Translations under genes and position numbers: made by a program
Assembly: GCA_000435335.1 (NCBI GenBank)
Contig: FR891345.1
Coordinates: forward strand, 7,717-19,195
Origin: Clostridium sp. CAG:964
Lineage (GTDB): Bacteria; Bacillota; Clostridia; Oscillospirales; Acutalibacteraceae
Direction: 5' to 3'
DNA: 11,479 bases
Notes under the pieces: generated by a model
Databases searched by the model: none
Told to the model about the DNA's origin: nothing
Seen by the model: the letters and a program-made list of their open reading frames with translations, nothing else
In this document: positions 1 to 7,000 of the stretch, one piece after another
How the letters are laid out: each line of letters opens with the position of its first letter
How positions within the stretch are numbered: the stretch's first letter is position 1

Positions 1-459
1 CGTTGAAGCGGTGGCAAAGGCAGCAGGAGCACTGTATGCACCAAACGCTGCTATTGCTCCGCCAGCCGCACCCGCAGCAGCTCCGTCAGCAACGGATAAA
101 GCAAAATGGCGCATTTCGTCCAGCTCTTTAAATTCTTTTTTATCAATCGTCAGTTTGTTCAGCTCCGTCAAGCCGAGAGAGTCGGTAAGGACAACATTTT
201 TTATCTTTGTAAATATATCAAGAAAATCTGCAATGTTTCCGTTAAGCACAAACAGCTTTTCATTTCCCAGAGCCTCCAGCGATGCCTCACACTGCCTGCG
301 ATAGGTATTCAGCCTTTTGGCGGCTTCTTCCATTCTTTCGTTAGAATTCTCGTTCAGCTTTGATGCTTTGTGCTGGTCAAAGCCTGCCATAGTTGTTTTT
401 CCGATGCCTACGGCACCGGTCGCTACGGCGATTCCGATAAACAGCAATGGTAATGGCAT
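1..459 (-). CDS. Uncharacterised protein with hydrophobic N-terminus, coiled coil and Gly/Ala-rich stretch (3' end outside window)
   Basis: The frame is open from the ATG at 459 to the window edge, giving 153 residues with no stop, so the C-terminus is missing. The start is set by an AAGGAGG site seven bases upstream. Residues 1-20 (MPLPLLFIGIAVATGAVGIG) are hydrophobic and could be a membrane anchor. They run into GAVGIGKT (residues 15-22), which formally matches the Walker A pattern. Residues 30-65 are charged and heptad-like, suggesting a coiled coil. Residues about 125-153 are rich in Gly and Ala (GAAAGAAGGAIAAFGAY), like a glycine zipper, and may insert in or pack against membrane. No catalytic domain is visible. 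It is the third gene of a minus-strand operon, 12 bases after the TerB-like gene. I do not recognise a named family; a small membrane-associated scaffold is the likeliest role, by inference only. Confidence 0.85.
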   Translation of the reverse strand, partial: MPLPLLFIGIAVATGAVGIGKTTMAGFDQHKASKLNENSNERMEEAAKRLNTYRRQCEASLEALGNEKLFVLNGNIADFLDIFTKIKNVVLTDSLGLTELNKLTIDKKEFKELDEMRHFALSVADGAAAGAAGGAIAAFGAYSAPAAFATAST

Positions 460-466
460 AGTTCAT

Positions 467-473
467 CCTCCTT
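467..473 (-). promoter_or_regulatory. Ribosome binding site overlapping the upstream stop codon
   Basis: Read on the minus strand this is AAGGAGG, and its two A bases are the end of the TAA stop of the TerB-like gene. The spacing to the ATG at 459 is seven bases. The arrangement suggests termination-reinitiation coupling and fixes the start of the third operon gene. Confidence 0.85.
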
Positions 474-1290
474 ATTCTTCTGTGAAATCCTTTTCTTTAT
501 TTGCGGCTTCTTCTTTTTTAGCGGCTTCTTCTTTTTTAGCGGCCTCTTTTTTGTTTTCGCCGAACCTCTTACCCATGCTCCCGAAAAAGCCTGTTACTGC
601 GGCTCCTGCCTTTTTGGAGATAGGAGTGACAGTGTCTTTGATTTCTGCTGTGATATGCTCCGAGGCCTCTGAAATTTTTTCCGATAGGGTCGGATTTAGT
701 TTTAGCTCCTCGACAGAAGACTCATTGACCTCGTCCTCAATCAGATTTTTGGCTGCTTCAGCCAGCTTTTCAATCCGCTGTTCGACTTCCTCTATAATCG
801 GAGCAATTTCACGATATGAACGGTCAGACTGAGAGAGCAGGTCGTGTTCATGGGCTACTTCTATTGCCGAACACATCAGATGTTCCATTTCTAAAAAAAT
901 GTCCGTCGGGATATTGCATACTCTAACAATATGCTTTATAAGTCTGCGTTCGTTATGATGATAGGTTTCATCACTATATGCGAGTGTCAACAGATTCCAT
1001 ACAAGAAACCGTGAGGCGACTGCCTTGTCACCGTCTGCAACAGGAGCAAAAAGCACCTTATCGACGCCTTCTGCAATGACATCATAAAAGTCTTCTTCGT
1101 CGATAACTGAACGAAGCTGTTTCTGACACGCTTCCAGCATTTCATTTTTGTAATCAGGAAAATGGGCTTTATCCAGCTCCAAGCCAATCTCATTAAGCTT
1201 TTCGAGTTCACTCTTTGTTATTTCCTCTCCATCTGCATAAAGCAGATAACAGAAAACCATAACGGCGTTTTTAATAGTAATATATTTCAT
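472..1290 (-). CDS. TerB-like domain protein with charged C-terminal tail
   Basis: The product has 272 residues; the start has an AAGGAGG site seven bases upstream. Residues 1 to about 145 look like a TerB-type all-helical domain. An early helix carries YADGEEITKSELEKLNEIG, and a second half carries LAYSDETYHHNERRLIKHI followed by CNIP; these resemble the paired acidic 'xxDGxxxxxE' turns of tellurite-resistance TerB proteins, which are linked to metal binding. Residues about 163-190 form a charged helix. Residues about 210-250 contain a short amphipathic Gly-containing stretch (KKAGAAVTGFFGSMGKRF), and the tail is a Lys/Glu/Ala repeat (KKEEAA). No signal peptide is seen, so it is probably cytoplasmic. 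TerB-like domains are known in stress and phage-response gene clusters; the exact role here is unknown. It lies 12 bases after the 523-residue gene and 12 before the next one, so the three are co-transcribed. Confidence 0.8.
   Translation of the reverse strand: MKYITIKNAVMVFCYLLYADGEEITKSELEKLNEIGLELDKAHFPDYKNEMLEACQKQLRSVIDEEDFYDVIAEGVDKVLFAPVADGDKAVASRFLVWNLLTLAYSDETYHHNERRLIKHIVRVCNIPTDIFLEMEHLMCSAIEVAHEHDLLSQSDRSYREIAPIIEEVEQRIEKLAEAAKNLIEDEVNESSVEELKLNPTLSEKISEASEHITAEIKDTVTPISKKAGAAVTGFFGSMGKRFGENKKEAAKKEEAAKKEEAANKEKDFTEE
503..547 (-). repeat. 18-bp direct repeat within the TerB-like gene, about 2.5 copies
   Basis: The plus-strand unit gcggcttcttctttttta occurs perfectly at 503-520 and 521-538, followed by a degenerate partial copy starting at 539. 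It encodes the KKEEAA hexapeptide repeat at the C-terminus. Copy changes would keep the frame and only alter tail length. Confidence 0.85.
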
Positions 1291-1297
1291 ACTTTGT

Positions 1298-1304
1298 CCT
1301 CCTT
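1298..1304 (-). promoter_or_regulatory. Ribosome binding site overlapping the upstream stop codon
   Basis: AAGGAGG on the minus strand, seven bases before the ATG at 1290. Its A bases belong to the TAA stop of the 523-residue gene (1303-1305). The geometry is the same as at 467-473, implying coupled translation through the operon. Confidence 0.85.
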
Positions 1305-2874
1305 ACAGTTTAAAGCTTTCATCGGAAAGCATCAAATCGTCAAACTCTTTCTGCGTATGGAACTGCGGCTTGCGTTCCAGTGCTGTTTGAATTTGCGTAT
1401 TAGAACTGAGAAACCCGTTAATATCTCCCTCGAGCATTGCTGCGTCCATTGCATCAATGCCGTTACGAAAAACCTCGAGTTTTTCCGTGAAGTATTTCTC
1501 ATATGCTGCGACTGTCTGTTCACGGTATTCTCTTATCATCACGACCGCTTCGGCACAATTAGCTTCAATAATCTTTCGTTCTTCTGCGGCAAGCTGATAT
1601 TCAACCAGAGAAGTCCTTAATTCCTGATATATGGCAACAGCCGCCATATATCCTATTGTGCTTCCTGCCGCTCCCGCAACCACCACCAGAGCACGGCTGC
1701 CTGCACCTTTTGCCAATGAGGCAAAAGCGGTTGCGTGCATTGCCGCACCTAATTCGCCAAAGCCGTTTTCGCCAAGTTGGACTATGCATTCCGTACCGGT
1801 GATCTCACCACGGATAAACTGCAATATTACCTTGCCGACATTGACCGTTGTGCTGACCATTTGTGCCGGCACTGAGGTTTTGGAAAGACTGCGGACATAC
1901 TCGGAAGAAGCGTTCTGCATGGTTCCTTTAATTACAGCTCCGGAGAAAGCAGTTGCATAGCTGCTTGCGGCTCCTTTGCCGGCGGCTTTGGCAACCTCTA
2001 AGGCCGCTTTTTGGGGGTCGATTTCGCCCTTTACACATGCAACAAAGTTTTTAACGAGAGAAAGTGAGGCTGACATTGCCGCACCGATACCTGCCTGACT
2101 TAAACCGGCTTTATTGGCAACATTGGCGACATCCTTTGCTGTTGACAGCTTTGGATGCTTACGGGCAAATATCGCTTCCTTTTCGGTGACGCTGCTTTGC
2201 TTCAAATTCTCACGAGTTTTAGTGATTTTCGCTTTCCGGTCTTCAAGCATCCTGCATAATTCCGTGTCGCCGCTTTCTTTTGCGTGATCTATCCGCTTTT
2301 GGATATTCTCCTCCTTTGACCTTAATTCCAGCTTGACTTTTTCATAAAAGTCCTTTGGTATCTCTATTGCAATATCGTTTTCACGGTATTTATCATATTT
2401 TTTGTTAAGCAGCTTTTGTGCACACTGCTCTGCGTTGCCGCCGACAAATTTCAGCTGCCTTGCCGTACCCTCCACTACGGTACCGTCCGAATAAACCTCC
2501 GTTAAGTCAAACAATTGATCGTTGGAGCCTCCAATTGCCCGTCCCTGAGAATCGGTCTGCGGAGCAACATCGTCGGTTCGTTTGACGAGCTTTTCCGAAC
2601 CGTCAATTATTCTGTCTGCACTCTCCCTTGCGGCAGCCTTTACTTCTGCGGAAAAGCCCGCCTGCTGTTTTATATTTTGTTCTTTGTAAGCCTCATTAAC
2701 CTTACTGTCGGCGATAGATTTCAATGAGCGTGTCGCTGTGGTGTCGGTCTCGTTATCCTTGCCCGAAAAGGCAACAAGGTGCTCTTTAACAGCACTGCCA
2801 AAACGGTTAACAGCCTCAACGGCGGCACCCTGCAGTGCCTTTTCTTCTAAGCTTTTCTTTTTCTTTTCATCCAT
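1303..2874 (-). CDS. Uncharacterised 523-residue protein with duplicated Gly/Ala-rich hydrophobic segment
   Basis: First gene of the minus-strand operon. Residues 1-110 are polar, Lys-rich and probably flexible. About 120-180 is a mixed region with DLTEVYSDGTVVEG and a LKFVGGN turn. Residues 175-235 are a charged coiled coil. About 258-415 is a long Gly/Ala-rich, mostly hydrophobic region holding two related copies: residues 273-317 and 346-390 share a KGEI/RGEI turn (282-285, 355-358) and an ATAF then KG ending (307-310, 381-384). It is followed by VVVAGAAGSTIGYMAAVA (about 397-414), a possible membrane hairpin. Residues 420-470 are a second helical segment. No signal peptide or catalytic motif is seen. 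I do not recognise a named family. It may bind or insert into membrane as the main component of the operon's complex; this is inference. The ATG at 2874 is chosen as the longest start; its ribosome site is weak, with another in-frame option not obvious. Confidence 0.8.
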   Translation of the reverse strand: MDEKKKKSLEEKALQGAAVEAVNRFGSAVKEHLVAFSGKDNETDTTATRSLKSIADSKVNEAYKEQNIKQQAGFSAEVKAAARESADRIIDGSEKLVKRTDDVAPQTDSQGRAIGGSNDQLFDLTEVYSDGTVVEGTARQLKFVGGNAEQCAQKLLNKKYDKYRENDIAIEIPKDFYEKVKLELRSKEENIQKRIDHAKESGDTELCRMLEDRKAKITKTRENLKQSSVTEKEAIFARKHPKLSTAKDVANVANKAGLSQAGIGAAMSASLSLVKNFVACVKGEIDPQKAALEVAKAAGKGAASSYATAFSGAVIKGTMQNASSEYVRSLSKTSVPAQMVSTTVNVGKVILQFIRGEITGTECIVQLGENGFGELGAAMHATAFASLAKGAGSRALVVVAGAAGSTIGYMAAVAIYQELRTSLVEYQLAAEERKIIEANCAEAVVMIREYREQTVAAYEKYFTEKLEVFRNGIDAMDAAMLEGDINGFLSSNTQIQTALERKPQFHTQKEFDDLMLSDESFKL

Positions 2875-2940
2875 TAAACTTAGTACCCATCATAAATAAT
2901 TTTTTTCATACATCAAATAATTACTGACCTTTTAATGCCA

Positions 2941-2969
2941 ATTATAGCACATAATTGTGCATAATACAA
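2941..2969 (-). promoter_or_regulatory. Promoter of the three-gene minus-strand operon
   Basis: On the minus strand, TTGTAT (2964-2969) is separated by 17 bases from a perfect TATAAT (2941-2946), with an extended -10 TGC directly before it. The leader to the ATG at 2874 is about 60 bases. The spacer contains an inverted repeat GCACA-TAAT-TGTGC (2947-2960) that might be an operator or may be chance in AT-rich DNA. Confidence 0.75.
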
Positions 2970-3006
2970 CCGTTATTGATAATAGCTCAAAAGGGTTAAC
3001 CGATGA

Positions 3007-3143
3007 GCTTACCCACATAGCTGTCGTAGAACTTTTAGTACAAGATTATCTGCCTCAGGTGCAAGTGAAACGGACCTTATTGCCCTTATGGGACATACTT
3101 CTATAGAGGTTGACCGTAAGAATTACATCAATCAAGAAGTAAA
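3007..3143 (+). pseudogene. Tyrosine recombinase (phage integrase family) C-terminal remnant
   Basis: After an in-frame stop at 3004-3006, the plus frame starting at 3007 encodes about 45 residues that read as the end of a tyrosine recombinase. PHSCRRTFSTRL contains the HxxR box (H-S-C-R), SGASETDLIALMGHTS contains the conserved GH motif, and the nucleophile Tyr lies in DRKNYINQE. The N-terminal core-binding domain and first catalytic Arg are absent, and no start codon is present, so this is a dead fragment. It marks a former integrative element. The frame loses similarity near 3143, where IS3-like sequence begins. Confidence 0.8.
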
Positions 3144-3458
3144 GAATTCCTCGACAACGCTTCTGTTGTGTTTGATGACAAGCGTGAGGATAACCTCAAA
3201 GAAAAGCTTGCCGAATAACGCAAGGAAAAAGCGGAGTATGCCAAAAAGGTTGGTCAGTTAACCATGCAGGTTGACTGGCGCAAAAAAAGTCTGAAGGAAT
3301 TTGTGGACCTGACTACAAGAGTAAGTTTAGTCAAACCCCTTTTGACGGCTAAAGAAATACCAGCTTCTGTTGGTGCAAAACTGCTTGATATCAATCGTAC
3401 AAGTATTTATTACAAAGGCTCTCCTGCATCTTAGCATAACAAGTTGATGAACACAGAA
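3144..3458 (+). mobile_element. IS3-family transposase remnant (orfA C-terminus plus orfB N-terminus)
   Basis: The plus frame from 3144 encodes EFLDNASVVFDDKRED, then an in-frame TAA at 3216-3218, then EKAEYAKKVGQLTMQVDW, the typical C-terminal leucine-zipper part of IS3-family OrfA. In the same frame follows LTAKEIPASVGAKLLDINR and TSIYYKGSPAS, the typical start of OrfB before its DDE domain. A TAG at 3432-3434 follows, and residual similarity (HNKLMN) may reach about 3458. The helix-turn-helix end of OrfA and the whole DDE catalytic core are missing, and no terminal inverted repeats were found, so it is inactive. The outer limits are approximate. Confidence 0.8.
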
Positions 3459-3794
3459 ATGACCTGTTGACAATTCCCAAGCAAAAGAAATTGAAGCCAA
3501 AATAAAGCCTAAAGCACCGCCTAAGGTTAGGGCGCCAAAGCCCCTGTATAATCTTATTTTGGGAAGCACCCTGTCAAGTTTTGCAATCCGTTCGCTAATA
3601 AGCTCTGCAATTCCAATCACCAACAGTATGGCAGATATTATTTCAAAATAGCCTATTATAGACTTTGCACAACTCGACTGACCGATAAACAGTAAAATTA
3701 AAGAGATAATATATGCTATCCAGCCAAGGTTTGCAGGAATATCGTATGCAATCCAAAGTTTATCAGAGATTTTTGTTTCGTATAATTTCTCCAT
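3327..3794 (-). CDS. Small three-TM membrane protein with chimeric C-terminus
   Basis: The product has 155 residues; the start at 3794 has a strong AAGGAGGG site six bases upstream. Three hydrophobic segments are visible: about 23-39 (LGWIAYIISLILLFIGQ), 45-66 (SIIGYFEIISAILLVIGIAEL) and 86-106 (GFGALTLGGALGFILASISFAW). A basic loop (about 68-84) lies between the second and third. From about residue 112 the reading frame is antisense to the IS3 remnant, so the polar Cys-rich tail is probably not native and the gene was likely truncated at its 3' end. I do not recognise the family; it could be a small transporter-associated or stress membrane protein. It has its own promoter and a candidate operator, so it is likely still expressed and regulated. 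Confidence 0.65.
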   Translation of the reverse strand: MEKLYETKISDKLWIAYDIPANLGWIAYIISLILLFIGQSSCAKSIIGYFEIISAILLVIGIAELISERIAKLDRVLPKIRLYRGFGALTLGGALGFILASISFAWELSTGHFCVHQLVMLRCRRAFVINTCTIDIKQFCTNRSWYFFSRQKGFD

Positions 3795-3838
3795 TTTGTT
3801 CCCTCCTTTTTGTTTGTTCTCCGGGGTGCACTATGTAG

Positions 3839-3854
3839 GTTAGCGAAAGCTAAC
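3839..3854 (-). promoter_or_regulatory. Candidate operator: perfect inverted repeat GTTAGC-GAAA-GCTAAC
   Basis: A perfect 6-bp palindrome with a 4-base spacer sits immediately downstream of the -10 box at 3858-3863, overlapping the expected transcription start of the membrane protein gene. The half-site with flank, TAGGTTAGC, resembles the TTAGGTTAG half-sites bound by DtxR/IdeR-type iron or manganese repressors; this link is inferred. It could instead act as a 5'-terminal RNA hairpin. No poly-U tract follows on the minus strand, so it is not a terminator. Confidence 0.55.
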
Positions 3855-3857
3855 TAT

Positions 3858-3885
3858 ATTTTAACACATAATTTTTAAAAATCAA
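3858..3885 (-). promoter_or_regulatory. Promoter of the small membrane protein gene
   Basis: On the minus strand, TTGATT (3880-3885), a 16-base spacer, and TAAAAT (3858-3863) with an extended -10 TGT. The leader to the ATG at 3794 is about 57 bases and includes the GTTAGC inverted repeat. Confidence 0.65.
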
Positions 3886-3938
3886 TTTTAAATTGCTGAG
3901 GGTTAGAGTGTGTTGTTAATGTAAAATATTAAAAATAT

Positions 3939-3974
3939 CAGTAAATATATCATATGTTTTTATATTTAATACTG
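3939..3974. repeat. Imperfect AT-rich inverted repeat in the divergent intergenic region
   Basis: CAGTAAATAT (3939-3948) pairs with ATATTTAATACTG (3962-3974) with a three-base bulge. It lies between the two divergent promoters. AT richness makes chance likely. The rest of 3886-4020 shows no gene or RNA that I can support. Confidence 0.25.
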
Positions 3975-4020
3975 TTCTGAAAGATTTCTGCAAAAAAATT
4001 TGTTTATCAAAATCTATTTA

Positions 4021-4050
4021 TTGACAGCTTTTAGTATTATGTGCTATAAT
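4021..4050 (+). promoter_or_regulatory. Promoter of the surface-protein operon
   Basis: A consensus TTGACA (4021-4026) is 18 bases from a consensus TATAAT (4045-4050), with an extended -10 TGC. The leader to the ATG at 4099 is about 42 bases, T-rich, and ends with a GGAGGG ribosome site six bases before the start. It is a near-ideal housekeeping-sigma promoter. Confidence 0.85.
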
Positions 4051-4098
4051 TAAAATGCTTGTTGTATTTTTTTGTTAAATTTTTATGGAGGGATATAA

Positions 4099-7000
4099 AT
4101 GGTAGACAAACATTTGCGGTCAATTATCAGCTGGATGCTGGTAATTGTAATTGGCAGTTCCATTTGCAATATACCCGTTTTGGCAGATGATGCCAACGAG
4201 TCATATTTGCAGGGAAGTGTTCAGGATGATATACAAACAATACTGGACAACTCCTTTAATTGGATTAAACAGAAACGAGCCGATGACGGAAGTTTTGGGG
4301 ATAATGCAACGATAAACGACACATGTTACGCTGTTGAGGCCCTGTCACTGAACAACTATGACATTAGTGATTCAGTACAATGGTTGAGTAAGGATATATC
4401 AACCCAAAATGCGGATACATTATCTCGAAAGTTTGTGGCGACTAAGGATGATGTGTATGTTAATGAACTGGTAAAATTGCAAAATAATGACGGGGGATTT
4501 GGGTTAAACTCAAATTATTCAAGCGATAACTTTGATAGCTGTTTAGCTTTGGAAGCGTTAGTATTATTTAATAGCGACAAATACAATGAAGCAATTTATG
4601 GTGTAATAGATTACTTGTGTAAACAACAAAATGACGATGGCGGCTGGGGATACAATTCCCTTAATTCGTCAGAGCCTAATCTTACACTAAGGATTGCTTG
4701 TTCTGTACTAAGGTTTATGAATAATAATAATATAACATCAGATGTTGTAAATAATCATTTGGATAAAGCAAAAGAGTACTTATCTACAGTGCAATGTAAT
4801 GATACATCTGAAACTTCTTTTGAAACATTTATGCTAAACAGCATACTGAACCTAGAGTACAATAAAATTTCAGATATACAAGAGTCTGTTAGTGAAATTA
4901 AGAAATTGCAAATGGGCGACGGCAGTTTTTATGATAACATATATAATACTAATTTGGTAATTAAGTATTTAAACGGCCTAATTTGCTCCGGAATTAAGCC
5001 GGATATAAAGGATTTTAAAATTTCTATGGATAAAAGTAAATTATACTGTAATAAAAGCACCAAAGTTACAGGTAAATTTTCTATAGCTTATAAAAATACT
5101 ACAAGCCAAAAATGTAAACTTGTAACAACAGTAAGTGACGGCGGCAATATTAATTTTAGCAAAGAAAAGAATATTGTTCTTTCTGAGAATAACACACAGA
5201 TGAGTGGCGAAGCATTTTCATTTAGTATTATACCTGAAAAATCTAAGCCGATTACAGTTAAGACAGAGATATTTTACAACGATGAGTTAATAGGTCAGTA
5301 TGAAAATCTTTTGGATGTAATTGACTCAACATCTAAGGCAGATGTACTTATAATACAAAACAGTCTTCCTTGGCGTTCTAATGCTGCAGAAACAGTATTA
5401 AACAATCTAAATATAGAGTACGACAAAATGACTGCACAGCAAGCAAAAGAAAACGATTTGTCAATATACAGAATGATTTATGTATCAAATGACCAAAACA
5501 CTGCTTTTTATAACACAATGTATCAAATAAAGCCAAAGTTGGATTCATTTGTATCTAATGGAGGTACTTTGGTATATGGCGTTTGTGATTCCGGATGGGC
5601 AGGAGGTATAAGTGAAAAAATAATTCCGGGTGATGTTATGATAGGCGAGGTTGATTATATCTACAATAATTATATTGCCGATCCTACACATCCTATAGTT
5701 AATGCAGAGCTTAGTGACGGTATTCCGCTGACGAACGAGCAGCTATACAATAAGTATGCAAGCCATAGATATTTTGATGTAAACACTTTGCCTGAAAATA
5801 CTAAGGTTATATTAACAGCAGGTGAAAATAAGCCTACTCTTATTGAATATCCTATCGGAAAAGGTGTTGTAATAGGTTCCACTTTAACCTGGGAGCATAG
5901 TTATAACAATAGTTCAAACTGTTTTGGCAGAAGGGCATTTGATGATTTGCTGCTATATGCTTACAATATTGTGTTTGTTGATGAAGATATTAACTTTACT
6001 TCAGACATATACACAAACAAAAAGCAGTATTCAACTAACGAGGATGTAAATATCAATTTAAACTGTGGAGTATCGGCATACCAATGTCGAGCTAACGGTA
6101 TTCTTGAAGTACGGGATAAAGATGGAAACCTTGTTGAAAAGATAGCCGATATTTTAGCTGTTGTATATAAAGAAAAACCGTGGAGCGGTACATACAAATG
6201 GAATACCGACAAATATGCATCCGGCGATTATGATGTATCTATTAAGTGGTATTCAACAGAGGACGAATTACTGTACGCCACAAAATCTACTATAAGTATA
6301 TTACCTAACGGAAATGTAACAAACAATGTTAAAGTAGATAAAAATACCTACAAACCAGATGAAGATGTATATGTTACAGATGTAATTAAAAATTCAAGCA
6401 CAAATACATTTTTAAATAACCTTTCATTGGAAATTCAAATATCCGATGTATCAAATAGTGGCGGAGTTACATTGTCAAAAATTTTCTCATTGTCACCTGA
6501 GGTTGAATATCAATTCTCTGATTATGTTCTTGCCCAAAAGCTGGAACCGGGTAATTATATTGTAAATTCTACGGTAAAGTCCGGAGATAACGCATTAAGC
6601 ACCAGTCAAACTTCATTTGTAGTTGGAAATTATACCGAGCTTAGTGAAAAATACACAGGTAAAATATCTGTGTCAAAAAAGTCAGACAAAGAGCAGACAT
6701 TTAATTTCTCAATTAAAAATAACGGAGATGACGGTCAAAACCTGACATTAAAAGCAGTGGTTCTTGATGAAAACGGCCAGCAAGTGGGCTGCATAGAAGA
6801 GGAAAAGTTTGATCTATCCAAAAAGGAAACAAAAGCCTTTTCTGAGTTATATAACACCGAAGCATTACCTTTGGGTAATTATCCTGTTGTACTTGTTCTG
6901 ACCACGCAGGACGGAAAGGATATAATGCTTGATGTTAATGGTTTTGAAATTAACAAAATAAACGAGTACGATGTAAAATTTGTAAACGACGACGGAACAG

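Noticed and set aside
11..832. Plus-strand open frames opposite the left operon
   Set aside because: They lie antisense to well-supported genes with strong ribosome sites, and their products are low-complexity Ala/Ser/Phe-rich, as expected from reverse reading.
3007..3458. Functional integrase or transposase
   Set aside because: Both lack starts and essential catalytic parts, and contain stops and truncations.
3839..3854. Rho-independent terminator
   Set aside because: The stem is only six base pairs, is not GC-rich, and lacks a following U run on either strand in the needed position; its place at a promoter fits an operator better.
4099..5000. Alpha-2-macroglobulin thioester domain
   Set aside because: The toroid turns fit, but no CGEQ-type thioester motif is present, so only a generic alpha/alpha toroid is supported.
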